Positions 12,601-24,762 are shown, counted from the stretch's first letter. The stretch: DNA of 64,000 bases from Axinella damicornis (GCA_963931865.1 OZ007507.1:3750077-3814076), one strand, 5' to 3'. Program-made: numbers and translations. The notes: a model not told the origin generated them from the sequence alone.

Positions 12601-12992
12601 ACCATCCCCACTGGGCAGCTGTTGAATAGTGTTGATCAGCACAAAGAGTGAAAGGTGATAGTCCTGGATATCAGGTTACCATTCAGAAACCCTAGAGGTT
12701 GTGCAGTACCAAGTTCCTATTATTGATGAGGAAGCCATCTTCACTTCCTCATTACTGAGGATTTCAGGTTGCTTGTCCAAGATCCATTTCAAATTTTCGG
12801 TGCATGCGCACTGGTGAGAGAGTGCGCGGTGTGCGCCTTCGCCGTTTATATGACATAGCTGTCTTGCCATAAACGAACGCACAATCGTTCAAACGAACAC
12901 GGCAATCTGCAACTCCTTAGACTTGTCTGGATTACAGAAGCGTTATCCACAGATATATATAAATACAGGGTTTCATTCCCGATTAAATTTAT

Positions 12993-13027
12993 GGGTGGGG
13001 GGGGGGGGGGGGGTGGGGGGGGGGGGT
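12993..13027. repeat. Interrupted poly-G run
   Basis: About 35 bp of G are broken by one T. Confidence 0.9.
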
Positions 13028-13870
13028 GGAGCTCAGCACTCAGAGTGGGGGTGCTTAGCAACTGTATGTGCTTGTTCTCCATCCATGTCTCTTCACCTAG
13101 TTACATGTATTAACATTAACAAGGAATATACATATGCACAGAGGATGCCTCGTGCAGCGGCATGAGCATAATTAGTAGGCGTGGCCTCATGTACATGCAG
13201 TAGGCCGGCAGGCCATGTGTAGTCAGAAGCTTCAAAGCGTACGTTGTAAGAGTTAGCTGAAGTAGTGTACGCTTCCCCAAGAGCTGAAATTCATGACGTG
13301 GTTAGCTTACTGAAGAGTTCAAGCTGCTTACTGCACTGTAGGCTCCACCAACCCGATCGACCAAGCTGGATGTACTATTGCAGGTGCAAGCTTCCCCCAA
13401 CCTCCCCCTCCCCACAACAGATGAAACCCTGAAATGCTAGCTGAGATTCTGAGCACTAAAACACTGATTATTGGCTTCACTTTGGCAAACATCCTACTTC
13501 AAAAATACAGGCATATTCAACTCCCCTTGTCCCACTTCTTCAGTTCCAACTCTAGATGACACCAAGAGTTATGAACTCTTGATGACACACAAAGGGTACA
13601 AAAATCAGCACCCCATTCTTTATTGGCCTTTCTGTGTCACCATGGCGATAATGCTTCCTGTATCCCCTGACATATTTTCCAATGGAACTGTTTTCCAGTA
13701 GATAAAAAAATCTCTGTTAACTAGCGGTGATCAGAAGAGCAAGTACCCCGTGTGCTACTTTAGAAAGGATGCACACTGCCATTATTACGGCCTACCGATT
13801 TTAATACAGCATGCATGCAGAATAAGATAGCGTAAGTTGTGGCAGTAAGTACGTTAGAAACAGGGTGTGG

Positions 13871-14059
13871 TCAAGTTGTATAAATTAGAAAAAAGACTTC
13901 ATGCAGCTTTTTCTCAGTCTCTCGAGTGATCTCTGGTCTGTGGGTTATGTAGACGCCAGTAATCCTGACACTTCTATTCCGAACTAAGCCTTCACTGCTC
14001 AAACTGCTGATTTTTGTGTGCTCCACGGACAGACACAAACCGATCACTCTGCTATGCAC
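13871..14059 (-). repeat. Dispersed repeat, copy A (partner near 62890-63020)
   Basis: Read on the minus strand, AGTGAAGGCTTAGTTCGGAA ... CACAGACCAGAGATCACTCG ... GAGAAAAAGCTGCATGAAGT is clearly related to 62890-63020 on the plus strand (AATGAAGGCCTTGATAGAAG ... CAGACCAGAGATCCCCTCGA ... GAGAAAAGCTGCGTGAAAGT). It is an interspersed repeat of unknown class. The local open frame is not conserved between copies. Confidence 0.6.
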
Positions 14060-14467
14060 AAGGGATAATGAGCTTCAGTGGGTAAAACTGTGAACTTTGT
14101 GAAGTTATAATTCGCTCACTGAATTTCTGATTCGATCCAAATTTGAAGGTAGCTACTCTGATATAATTTAAATTCGCAAGAGCATATCCAGTACAATATT
14201 ATGTAATAGGAATATTTAAGGGACTCTGTGCAGGAATTCGAACATCAGTATAAGCAATTAACTTCATTTACTTGAAGCTTCTATGTAGCTCAGGCTTGGA
14301 AAGATCAATTTTTGTGTCATTGAAATTGAATTTTAATGATCATAACGAGGGCTTCTTCCCCATAACTCTCACGTTTCTCATATCATATCTCATATAATAT
14401 TCACTAATTTCATAATCCCGTCACCATATATACAGGCGTACGTGGAGGAGTAACATTAAATATCTCA
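14060..14467. other. AT-rich non-coding stretch
   Basis: Nothing recognisable apart from scattered AT-rich motifs; no exon is supported. Confidence 0.3.
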
Positions 14468-14518
14468 TTAGCCTCGTTCCCAGGCCTCGTTCCCACACGG
14501 CCTGGGAACGAGGCTAAT
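14468..14518. mobile_element. Perfect foldback element, GCCTCGTTCCCAGGC family
   Basis: ATTAGCCTCGTTCCCAGGCC is repeated exactly in reverse complement at 14499-14518. Only 11 bp separate the two 20-bp arms. It is the smallest and cleanest copy in the window. Confidence 0.8.
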
Positions 14519-15169
14519 ATTTCATGCAACTAAAGAGCACAAATAATACTAAATTGGCACGAAGCCACTTACATCAATCACTTCCCTTAACATACACCTA
14601 TCTACACTTCACCCTCCCTTGTAAGATGACTCTAAGTTTTAACATAGTTATCAAATCACGACCAAGTGCTCTAAGAGGTGCCAAATGCCTAGGACTGTTT
14701 ATTCCATTAAGCAGGCGTGACTACCAATGAGTGTATATATCTATCCCGGGAAGAGGCTGGTATGCAAGGTATCTACTTGCAAGGCCTTCACCGTAAGAAA
14801 TCTCATTACAATCACACTGAAGATGACGCCACTGTCCATGTAAATACAAACTGCCAAGTTCCCAAACTATTCAAAGTATTTCACTACATTTCCATGCATG
14901 GCACTACATTTGGATCAAGCGATTGTAATTCTATCTCACCTTTGGGTCTACACCTGCGGCTTCAGTCTTTGCAAATCTGTACTGCTCCCTATTACGGAAG
15001 GATGGTAAATTGAGGATAATCACAAAGTGCACCGCTGTAAATCTAATTAATTACTCCAGTGTAAACACCGAGGAAATAAAGGAGAAGCTAGCTGGTTGAA
15101 ACTGTGATATAAGGCAACAGTGTACCAACAAGCTACACACAACAGTCGGAACAACCAAACCAGTTTTAC

Positions 15170-15276
15170 CTTCAGCATCGGTTCATCCACGTAGTACAGG
15201 TCATATAAGTCACTTGTAGGATTAAATAATTCATTGGGGCGAGCGTGATCGAGCCTCACAATGCCATGAATTTCCT
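15170..15276 (-). CDS. Candidate internal exon of unknown minus-strand gene
   Basis: An open stretch ends GATGAACCGATGCTGAAG before a GTAAAA donor at 15169 and starts after an AG at 15277-15278. Read in the frame that ends in phase 0 it encodes EIHGIVRLDHARPNELFNPT followed by SDLYDLYYVDEPMLK. The composition looks like real protein, with acidic and aromatic residues and no low complexity. It may belong with the TPR-like exon at 16202-16347, but the phases do not match directly, so another exon would be needed. I do not recognise the family. Confidence 0.35.
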
Positions 15277-15399
15277 CTAGTTTAGATTATAGCGATATAA
15301 TACCATGTAAGCTAATCTAGTGAAATCAAATGACTTGAGCAGTCATTTGAATTTGTTATTATAACCACCCCCAAATAGAATTAATCCTAAAACTTAGTT

Positions 15400-15590
15400 T
15401 ATTGCTGGACACCTGATATTTTTAAAACCTCTTCAATGGCATGCCAACTGTCCCTATCATCCAACATTAATATCATTATGCATAATTAATCCGTTTATTG
15501 CTGGACACCTGATATTGATAATCAGGTTTAAAACCTTTCAATGGCATGCTATCATCCAACATTAATATCATTATGCATAATACACGACAG
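15400..15590. repeat. Tandem duplication, about 90 bp
   Basis: TTTATTGCTGGACACCTGAT ... CCTCTTCAATGGCATGCCAA ... ATCCAACATTAATATCATTA is present twice in a row. The first copy starts near 15400 and the second near 15492, with small insertions between them. Confidence 0.8.
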
Positions 15591-16201
15591 GTGTTATCAG
15601 TACCACACGACATGTGAGACGTACATGACTATGAAATGTACATGACACATGACTCTCGCTTGACACCTGGGTTAGCAGGATAAGGGCTACTGGTTCAAAT
15701 TCCTCCCAGCATGTGAGTGTCATTACTACAACTCTGGAAACCCTACTACCAGTAAAATGGGGCCATTATTCATGTGACCCGACCACACCACCAAACAGTC
15801 CCTCCGTCAGAACCCAACTCCACGAGATGTCACATGGTCAACAGTGGTGACAGCTGCACACTCATTGTACCGTCAGCTGACTTTTCAGAGTGGGGTTAGC
15901 AAGCATGAATCTTATTGCACAACCATCAGTGCTGATGGTAGTAAGATCTGATCTGGATAGATCTCCAAGGAGACCATAAATTACATCATTGCAGGTGGTG
16001 TCTAGTCATGCCTGTTCTGTCAGCAAGATCAACAGTACCATGCCCTGTCAAGCCCTGTTCTTGTCAGCAAATCAATATAGTCCACCCTTGAGCAGCCCCT
16101 TTACCCTACTCCCCAGTGCTCCTCAACTCGTAACTGCCATTTAAGGGAATCCTCTGACAATTATGACTTCGTCTCTCACACTGAGGTCTCATGGGACTCA
16201 C

Positions 16202-16347
16202 CTGATGATCTTGGCTGCCTGGTTGAGCCGCCCTCTCTGCAGCAGGCTGAAGGCTAGGTAGAGCTTGCACTGGGAGGCCAGCCGGAGGTCTCCCATCTCG
16301 CTGGCCAGAGCCAGCTGTCGGTGTGAAATCTCGCCAGCTTTTTCCGC
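16202..16347 (-). CDS. TPR-like exon of an unidentified gene
   Basis: The exon is bounded by an AG acceptor (16349-16348) and a GTGAGT donor (from 16201). It encodes 48 codons plus two bases: AEKAGEISHRQLALASEMGD, then LRLASQCKLYLAFSLLQRGR, then LNQAAKII(R). The helix-turn-helix spacing with A/G/L/Y at small positions (ALASEMGD..LASQCKLYLAFSLLQRGRLNQAAK) is typical of tetratricopeptide repeats. TPRs are protein-interaction scaffolds; the specific function is unknown. Possible companions on the same strand are the exon at 15170 and the first-exon candidate at 18685-19100. Confidence 0.6.
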
Positions 16348-16711
16348 CTACACAGAAGAGGGCAACAAGACGTAAAAAGATGTGATTAGAAGGTCATACG
16401 TACTGCGTCACATCAGCTGTGTTGTACTACAGACAGTCATACAGACACAGACCACAGGACAATCTAATCAATCCAAACCACTCAACATGTATAGACTACA
16501 AAGTTCTGAGATAACGGTGGTTGCTTGGATGCAGCTTGTAGCATTCAAAAAAATATGGGCTAGGAATAGGTATTGGTAAACTATATACCGATGCTGACAA
16601 AATTTGAGCATAAATGGCACTTCCAGAATAGCGCAGCACATGCCAACAAAACAGTTCAAATCAGAATTATTTTGTCCATCACCCCCCAGTCTAAATCTGT
16701 GACGAAAACCT

Positions 16712-16743
<32 letters not shown>
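16712..16743. repeat. Poly-G run, 32 bp
   Basis: An uninterrupted G homopolymer. Confidence 0.9.
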
Positions 16744-16744
<1 letters not shown>

Positions 16745-16849
16745 TTCCAGCCTAACTGCAATAATTGTAAACAAGAACATGTACTTTTACATGCATGTGA
16801 GCATAACACAGGAGGAATTCACCATAGGCCTTGGCAAATTATGCTCCAA

Positions 16850-16903
16850 AGTATCCTCCTTCCCAGGCCACGCAGAGTAGGTGTGGCCTGGGAACGAGGC
16901 TAG
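16850..16903. mobile_element. Short foldback element, GCCTCGTTCCCAGGC family
   Basis: CCTCCTTCCCAGGCCAC pairs with GTGGCCTGGGAACGAGGCTA across a short spacer (GCAGAGTAG). Confidence 0.6.
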
Positions 16904-16934
16904 CTCCAAACTAACTTTGTCATTTTATACTCTT

Positions 16935-17141
16935 TACTGGGGCGAGCTTGAACGAACCCGCACTGACAAGTGACATTGCTAATGACAATTGAAAGAGAAA
17001 TTTCCCCAGATGGGCAGGATTGGTAGGAAGCAATTAATTTCCCTGGAGAAAAACCCTTCCTAGGTGCAACTGGTGGGACTTGAACCTGTGGTCTCTCACA
17101 CCACAGTCAAGTGCTTTAACCACCTGGCCACACAGTCACTC
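16935..17141 (-). mobile_element. tRNA-derived SINE-like repeat
   Basis: On the minus strand the sequence starts with a tRNA-like head: TGGCCAGGTGGTTAAAGCAC resembles a polymerase III A box, and GGTTCAAGTCCCACC resembles a B box. A non-tRNA body of about 130 bp follows (CCTAGGAAGGGTTTTTCTCC and onward). A functional tRNA is unlikely because the acceptor stem does not pair and the head continues without a terminator. Confidence 0.6.
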
Positions 17142-17214
17142 CCAATTGACTCCCAATGAGTTGGCGTTCACTCCCAATTGAAAACAATTTCATCCTGCAT
17201 GTCAAGCTAGTAAC

Positions 17215-17452
17215 ATGCATCACAGACGGACAGCATCAGAGACTCAGATCAACAACACAGAAGACTGCAGCAAAGGAGAGGGACGAATCGAGGACATGCA
17301 TCACAGACGGACAGCATCAGAGCCTCAGATCAACAACACAGAAGACTGCAACAAAGGAGAGGGACGAATCGGGGACATGTATCACAGACGGACAGCATCA
17401 GAGACACCAAACAGAAGACTGCAGCAAAGGAGAGGGACGAATCGGCAGGAAC
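17215..17452. repeat. 81-bp tandem repeat, three copies
   Basis: ATGCATCACAGACGGACAGC ... AACACAGAAGACTGCAGCAA ... GGAGAGGGACGAATCG repeats at 17215, 17296 and 17377. The last copy has an internal deletion. The period is a multiple of three and the frame is open, but I see no gene context. Confidence 0.85.
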
Positions 17453-18178
17453 AAGGATCCCTGAAAGAGTGAAGTACACCAACAGTGGGAGTGCCAGAGA
17501 GCTTACCAGAGGTGAGAGCAGTACCAACGACAAAGAAGACTGTAGCAAGGAAAGAGACCAATTAGAGACGGGAAGCAACGGAGATCAATTGCAAGGGGCA
17601 ATGACAGGTAAGAAGAGAGCAAGCACTGAACCGGTATGAAGCTGTACCCTGCTAGCCCATTCCAAAGTGTTGAACCAGATTTGAAAAAAGCCATCCCCTC
17701 ACTTCAAACCATGTCCTTTGGGTCCTGAATGGACAACAATGCAATGTGTGGGTGCCAACCAGCAGTGAACGCCAACTCGTTTCAATGTTGAGGACAAAGA
17801 AGCGCATGGATACCAACTTCAACCACTCCAGCTTACCCCCATATGCTATAGATGGAATCGATTCCATAGTATCTTTTTACCATGGCAACTGGAGGCCGAA
17901 TGAAATGAATCCGAATATTCTATTCATGAGCACGTGGTGACCTATGTGGCAAAATGAGACTAGCACTGGATCTCTTAGGCCATTATTTATGCGGCACAAT
18001 TTTCCCACTTCCAGGAGTGTACCTCCAGTACGCAAGTCCTATGCCTTCATACTACACTGAATTATCCTCAAGCATAATTCACCAAGGCCTATTTCACCAG
18101 CAATGCAACATTTGAACATAATCCACCAGTGGTAACAAGAATCTAGTACCAGACCCTCCCTTGGAGCAAGTACTGAGA

Positions 18179-18209
18179 ACGTTCCCAGGCTGCCTGGGAA
18201 CGAGGCTAA
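18179..18209. mobile_element. Minimal foldback, GCCTCGTTCCCAGGC family
   Basis: AACGTTCCCAGGC and GCCTGGGAACGAGGCTAAC face each other with no spacer. Confidence 0.55.
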
Positions 18210-18351
18210 CTGAGAATGAGATAGGGCCACATACATGCACAACAAAAGCCTCCCCAAGTGAAGAATGAGCTCCACCCAGAGTGGAACACCAGGCCATTAG
18301 CATTCTGAGACGAGCACACTGGAGTAGTAGTGTTAACATGCGAAGAGACCT

Positions 18352-18535
18352 GGGAGAAAGAGTGGAGGAAGAGAGAGGAAGGAGGACAGGGAGGAAGAGG
18401 AATTGGAATAGGGGGACAGAAGGAGAGGGAGGGTGAGGGAGGGAGGGTGAGGGAGGGAGGGAGAGGGGAGGGAGGGAGAAGGATGGGGAGGAAGAGGAAT
18501 TGGAATAGGGGAACAGAGGGAGGGGGAGGAAGAAG
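18352..18535. repeat. Purine-rich low-complexity tract
   Basis: The plus strand is almost all G and A (GGGAGGGAGG type), with AGGAAGAGGAATTGGAATAG duplicated about 100 bp apart. Confidence 0.8.
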
Positions 18536-18684
18536 GAATATGGTTGTGCATGTGCAAGTGTGTGACTACTACATAACAGCTATGAACTCATTGCATGCCC
18601 TTTTATGGGCGCCTCAAGCTAGAACCAACAGTAATTGCGAAAGAACTACAAAACAACCGTATATGGTGAAAATACAAGACTTAC

Positions 18685-19100
18685 CACGACCTGTCAGCCT
18701 CCCAAGACATCTGTAGGGCAGGAACTACACTACTAGAGCAAGGGTCGTTCTTGCTACTTTCACATACTGTATTTACACTAGCCCCTAGACATTCTGAATG
18801 TTCACTAAGTAATTGGTCCCCCTCTGTCATATTTGATGTCTTTGAAGACGTTTGACTACACTCTCCACACGTTTCCCCATCCCTTTCATGCCACAGCATT
18901 ACTGCAAGGGGTTCCTCGGATCTACAGTGACTCAGCACTTCATGGGCAACGCTTCTATTTAGAGCACACCCACATATTGACGTTTCAGTTTCGGCCAGTT
19001 GAACCTTCCGATCAAGAGATTCCATATTTAGGACTTGCTGAGTGTTGCAACGTAGACATACATATGGCAATAGGTACCAGCTTCTCGAGAATCGTTTCAC
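18685..19100 (-). CDS. Candidate first coding exon, unknown protein
   Basis: An open frame runs from ATG at 19100 (MKRFSRSWYLL) or an internal ATG at 19025 (MESLDRKVQLAETETS) to a GTAAGT donor just below 18685. The translation is Ser/Cys/Glu-rich (HERDGETCGECSQTSSKTSN) and not a simple repeat. It points away from MIF, whose start codon is 162 bp from 19100, so the two may share a divergent promoter. It could be the first exon of the gene that owns the TPR exon at 16202, but no intermediate exon was found. Confidence 0.35.
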
Positions 19101-19261
19101 CCGTGCTTCAATTAGAGATAGAACCCCGCCCTAGGCTAGCGCGCGCAAAGCCGCGAAAGCTGGAGACTCGACTTTGTATCGTGACCTCGTAACCATGGTA
19201 ACCGTGCTTTGATCTCGCTGTGACATGTGGTACTGGTTTGACCTCAGGCTCCTACAACAAA

Positions 19262-21507
19262 ATGCCTACGCTGAAGATAGCAACAAATGTTCCCAACTCC
19301 GCCATTCCCGATGGCTTCCTTGAAGAGGCCTCTATGATGTTCCAACAGGCGATTGGCAAGCAGAAGCAAGTAAATTGCTCATAATCATATCCTAGGTTGC
19401 AGGTGGGCTAGGGAGGATCACAAGTTCCAGGACCCAAGGCGTCCTGGAAGGAAGCTAGGCAGAGGGTTACATGCTGAAAAGTTGAATTAGCCTTTTTTAC
19501 CTGCTGACAGGTGTCATAGTGTACAGTGTCCCCCCACACATTTAATATTCACTAGTTCACTAGTAAATAATGTCCCCCTAGGACGTTATTTTTACTGCAG
19601 AATGATGTCCCACCTCAGTGAAAAATGTCACCCCCATGGACATTATTCACTAGCAGAGGAGGGAGGACACGACATCATGTCATCATGTGGTTAGTTATCA
19701 TTCCTAGCATTCTTGAATGTGTATACTCGGTCATAGCGGTGGAGTACACCAGGGTGCTCGATCTGTAAATGCTCTACTGAGTATCGATGTACTGCAACTG
19801 CAAAAATCTTCAAGAGGGTGCCCCAACTAAATCGACTTCGCAGAGCAAGTGTACAGCCTATACTTACGAGCTCACTGATTCACTCGCAATTAAAAGTGCA
19901 TCACATGATCGTGTCCTCCCTCCTCTGAATATTATTGTCTCCCCTAGGACACAATTGTTCAATCTCCAAAGACGTAACCAGTTCCCACTTTGATTCTCAG
20001 CTAGAAATGGCTTGAGACTATCCCACTTTGAAGTATACTGTGGATTGGTCTGTCCAAGAAGCATTAATTTTGGTGTGACCTAAAAATGAAAAGCACATTT
20101 TTATCTATAGTATAGCGGCTACTACATTGTGCTGCAAGCATGAGCACTTAAACCACACCTATAACAGAAGCCAATTGCAAGTTACGTATTTTGTAATCTG
20201 TATAATAATAATAACGGTGTTGGATCTGACTTCGTTGTGGCCTTAGATTAGATTCGTATGGACATACATATCACTGTATCACACAATGACACACATGCAC
20301 ACACAGTACATCTCTGTGCATGTGCAAGCCCAGCAGATGATGTCGTTTGGAGGAACCACTGACCCGTGTGCTCTCATTGACGTGATGTCCATTGGTAAAC
20401 TGGGGGTCGAAGAGAATAAAGTCCTTTCCAAGACAATATTTGATTTTATCAAAGAAAAGTTGGGCATCGAAGGAACAAGGTATTATATGTGAGGGGAGGA
20501 GGGAGAGAGAGAAGGGGAAGGAGGATAGAGTGAGAGGGAGGGAAGGACATTATGGGATACCACTCAGTGTACGGTGCATATGTGATTCAAGGGGTATACT
20601 ACAAGTGATAAATGAGCTAGGTGGTACTGTACTTTGAGGGATGGAATATTATGTAGTCATCCATTTTTTTCCCTACTGCAGCAAGCCTCATATAGTCTCG
20701 TTCCTAGACCCTCCACACCCCGCCCTCCATGTGTGTACCACATCATAAGAATCGAAAAGGAGGGTCTGGTAAATGACTTATTAGCTGGCGTAGCTCTGCA
20801 GAAATATGTGCAGTGCTAATTGAAATACACTTATTGAACCAAATTGTGTGTTTGTAGAACCTGGCCTATATTTTTCATAGCCTTGTTCCCAGTCCCACGC
20901 CTACTGCAAGCGACGGAAAGCTGGGCGTGGGACTGGGTACAAGGCTATATTTTTCACGTCAAAGTACAGCTGCTCATATGCAGGGCCACAATAAAAACAC
21001 CTGGAGTTGATTGCATCTGTTGGGATTCCCAACATTCTGTGCCTGCTGGTAAGTCTATTTACCAGACCCACTTTCTCTCTCTCCTCTCCCTCGCTAGCCA
21101 CCATTGTGGCAAGCTAGGGTAACAAAACTGAAACAATGGATATTGTTGCAGCTTAGCTACTAGACCACTGACCGACTGACAATGGATGACACATATCTGC
21201 CAATACTAATAGCCAATCCATTTGTTCAAGTACGATATGCATTGCTGATAGCCGATACCCGAGCCATATTATCCAATCCATTATTGGTGCAACACTAACG
21301 CAAAGGTAACGTTCTTCTCGATTTTGGGGGTTCACCAACTCCTCCCTACAGTGAGATTATGAAAATATTGTGCAACTCCCTGTTGTTGTGTGTTTACTTT
21401 TTCTTTTCTCTCCCTCGTGCAGGGCTTACATCACATTTGTCGACCTGACGAGGGATGTGTTAGGATACAACGGTACAACCTTCCATGAGCTGTTGAAAGG
21501 AAAGTAG
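19262..21507 (+). CDS. MIF: Macrophage migration inhibitory factor (MIF)
   Basis: MIF is a secreted cytokine-like protein and keto-enol tautomerase that folds as a trimer. Three exons, 19262-19369, 20307-20479 and 21423-21507, join at phase 0 and phase 2. They encode 121 residues. The 108-nt and 173-nt first exons have the same lengths and phases as I recall for human MIF exons 1 and 2. The protein begins MPTLKIATNVPNSAIPDGFL and ends YNGTTFHELLKGK. Numbered from the mature N-terminus, the catalytic Pro1, Lys32, Ile64 (SIGKLG) and Tyr95 are present. Residue 97 is Thr where human MIF has Asn. The CXXC redox motif is absent: CALI replaces CALC. No signal peptide is seen, as expected for MIF's non-classical export. 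The stop lies 104 bp from the stop of the convergent SUDS3 gene. Confidence 0.96.
20876..20946. mobile_element. Foldback element, about 71 bp, in MIF intron 2
   Basis: ATAGCCTTGTTCCCAGTCCC and GGGACTGGGTACAAGGCTAT are near-perfect inverted ends. The interior CTACTGCAAGCGACGGAAAG matches the CGTACTGCAAGCG core of other copies, showing that the family has a conserved centre as well as ends. Confidence 0.75.
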
Positions 21508-21611
21508 TGCCAAACAAACACTGTACATAACAGAATACAATGTAGAGTGGAAATGAGTGTGTTTTTTGTGTGAAGTGAGTGTCGAAGCAAAGAAGTGGTC
21601 CTGTGTCAAGT

Positions 21612-24600
21612 TCAGGCACTCCTCCGTTTCAGGACATACTTGCCCCTTGTCAGCTGAGAGAGATAGATTCGGAGTTTGGAGTTATCTGGCAGCCTCTTCA
21701 CCCAAATCTGCAAACAAAATAAATAGACAAGTAACACTGCATGTAGCTTTGATCATTTCTAGGCTTATAAATGTACTATTCCTTACACCCAAGGGGCTGC
21801 AAGTGATCAAAAACTAGAGGTGTGGAAGGTATGAGAATGAGGCCAGGGGCAGGCTGTTTGTAATGTACAATTCCACACTACTTTGCTGTTCTTCACACTG
21901 TACAGAGTTGGTAGAACAAGGCTATAGAACAACAGCAGTGGAATTGTAATCGTACATTATGTTGTTGTTTCCAGTACTGTAGTAGTATGGACTACAGCTT
22001 CAGGCAGTACTGGTAGGTGGCCATTGTACAGTGCACTGTTCGCCATTGCACTCAAGATGGCCATGGCTATCTGGAGAAGACATGATTACATTAGTATCGC
22101 ACATACGTACCTCACTTTGTGATATTGAAGTGATTACGCCACTGCAAGGGAGTGAATGAAGAGATGACACGTGAACATTGGGTAACGTTCTCTACCAGGA
22201 ACTACTATTATGTTCCTTGGCCATCCAGCTGGCAAACTGGTTTAGCATAAACCACCCATCACCGCATTTTGTCAAAACTGACATTATTACACCATCAGAG
22301 AGCACATTAATTGGGCCCGAGCAATGTTCTTGAACATTCTACGTGGAGTTTAAGGTTCAAGTACGAAGGTCGCACATCACTGGTCTAGTCCCACCCCCTG
22401 AACATCCCACTTCCATCACGCACACACACACACACACACACACGTTAAAATCGTGATAGTGTACAGGGCTACTGACCTTTCCTGTCCGTGCTCTTTTGAC
22501 TCTATGAAAATATGCTGTCCTTTATGAAACCTGAGAGGAGATGAGTCACCGTAATTCCAACTGTCCACTTTTACTTACCAACTAGTAATTCTCACCATCT
22601 GTTTTCATACAGCAGTTTCCCATCTTCAATTCTTGCCTCGTAGATTATTCCACCATCATTATTTGACACGGGTACTGAGAAATACAAAGACCAGAATAGG
22701 ACAACTGAATACTTTCTTTAGTTAATCCTTAGTTGATAAATCTAAGCCATTTAGATGTAGCAGACTTAATAAAGCCCATGCTTAGACAGAGTTGCCTCAT
22801 TCCCAGGCCATTCCCACCTCCATGCTTATTATAATATATACATACCCGGAGATGAGAGGTTCTTTGAACTGGTGGACACTTTACCCTGCAGGAAGAGAGG
22901 AGAGATTGTAATGATTCTATTAGTGCAGAGGAAGCAAGTAGTCAAAACTAACCTTGAATATCACCTTGAGGTCCTCGTCCACTTCGTTTTCATCCAGTAC
23001 GTACACCAGTGAGGAAGGTGGGCTGGTCAAGGAATCATAGCCCAACATCGTGTATGCAACTACAGACAAAATTATTAAATCCACTATACATAGCTGTCAA
23101 AATGTAGCTCAAGAGTAGTCAGTGTGGGTTCCTCAACTTGTTGCCAATGAGCAGAGCAATATCCCTTCTGCTCCCCTCTTCAACTCCGACAATACTACAG
23201 ACAAGTGCATATACAATGCATATAAAATGCTCGGTTCAAAAACATAAATGCCATGCTGTCTGCCTGTCCCATTGATTCCAGTGAGCGTGCCTGTCCTCCC
23301 AACAACACCTCCCATTCCCACTTTCCCCACCCAGTGCCACTCCATCTGACCAGGTTGGAAGCTGGCAATGATTGTTTAACCAGCACATGTTTCTTCCAAC
23401 CTCCTTTGCACCCCCACATCCGGCCTACAGGATGGACGGATATTGGGCGTGGGTTTCCTCCTCTTCTCTGGCATGGGCATGGGATCATAGTGCCTCCTAC
23501 GCAGCTTCCGAGTCACCATCATCTTTGGCTCAAAGGAGTCCACTGGGGAAGAGAGGCATCGGCAACAGTTATAACAGTGTACAGTGCTGGAGTTAGATTA
23601 GTCTAACAAGCTAGCTTCACTTTCTACAATACGTGATCACTTTTAGACATGAGTCGATCCATGCTGGGGAAAAATTCGAGGGGCTAGCCCGCAAGACTAG
23701 AGTTAGATAACAGCATGAGCAGTGTACTGGAGTTAGTTCATAGTAGGGCCAGCATGTATGTACACTGGACGCTATCACTGTACCAATTTGTTTGCAAGTC
23801 CACACGCAGATCTGCACACAAACAAGGTCTACAACGTGCAAGCACCCGCATACCTCCGGACCCCAGCTCCATGGAGTGCCGGTAGGTCTCATAGGCCCTC
23901 TTCTTCTCCTGCAGGTCGTGCATCAGACATTCCTTAAGTTCCACCTTCTTGCCCTCAAGCTCCTGCTCCGCCAGCGCCCTCTCCCTCTCGTATTCCTCCT
24001 CTGCACAGTCTAGTTCATACTGGCAAAATGCCTCTGCAACAAACAGCCGCTTGTCCCGTACTGCCTCAATCTCTCGAACCTTCTTCAGGTAATCAGGATC
24101 CGTGCCTAGGGGTAAACCAAGATGGAGACTAGTAACTTAACCCCAATCAATCCTGATAATCATAACCATCCATTAAAATGGTTGAGACATGCAAAGAAGC
24201 ACATGATCTGCCTGAGACCACTACTACATTGCATACATGTAAGTACACCAGCTGAAAACACGTAATGGCCTGTGAAGAACATAGCCCCATCTACTTTTTT
24301 AGTCAAATACGTGCGATGGGGTGTATGTGGGTGTGCAAGGTCTTGGAGAGAGTATGTCCACGCATGGTTCACCTCTACACAGTGACCTACCGTCCTCCAA
24401 CTGCTTCAATTGCGCCCTCAGAGACGCTATCTTGTCTTCAAATGAACTGAGGTATGTAGAGGTGAGCGTTTATTAGAACGCAAAGTCCATAGGCAAGAAG
24501 CTAAAAAGCCATGACTGTAGAAGTAACAGCCACTCACCCGCTGCGCCCGTTGTCTTCCGTCTCCATTTTCACCATCTCTGGCTCGCTAGCATCTTCTGTA

Positions 24601-24762
24601 TCTGCAGGATGAACGAATCTTGCGTTTTGGTACGAACACCCCACAGCGCCATCCGCTCAAATTCTCAATTTAGCACAACCCGTGAGTTTTCTTACCTTCG
24701 TCTGACGAGTTCTCCCGCGATGGTTCCCCAGACTCGTTCTCCACAGCAACGCTACTTGCCAT
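21612..24762 (-). CDS. SUDS3: Sin3 histone deacetylase complex subunit SDS3 (SUDS3)
   Basis: SDS3 bridges Sin3 and HDAC1/2 in the nuclear Sin3 corepressor complex. Eleven GT-AG exons join in frame: 24762-24696, 24601-24538, 24446-24391, 24105-23854, 23542-23429, 23059-22953, 22885-22846, 22674-22596, 22530-22477, 22141-22111 and 21707-21612. Their total of 960 nt gives 319 residues (human SUDS3 is about 328). An acidic N-terminus (DTEDASEPE) precedes a long coiled coil at about residues 45-150 (DKIASLRAQLKQLEDG; GKKVELKECLMHDLQEKKRA). A TRKLRRR basic motif follows at 157-163, then EARIEDGKLLYENRW near 246-260, and a C-terminal block IWVKRLPDNSKLRIYLSQLT ending KRRSA. Order and spacing match the SDS3 branch of the SDS3/BRMS1 family. 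The 5' end faces Derlin at a distance of 147 bp. Confidence 0.95.

Noticed and set aside
17652..17867. Minus-strand open frame MESIPSIAYGGKLEWLKL
   Set aside because: No splice support and no recognisable similarity; not enough to call.
22060..22090. Alternative last SUDS3 exon reading IAMAILSAMANSALYNG
   Set aside because: The acceptor is plausible and phase fits, but the exon at 21707-21612 reads IWVKRLPDNSKLRIYLSQLT, which matches the SDS3 C-terminus.
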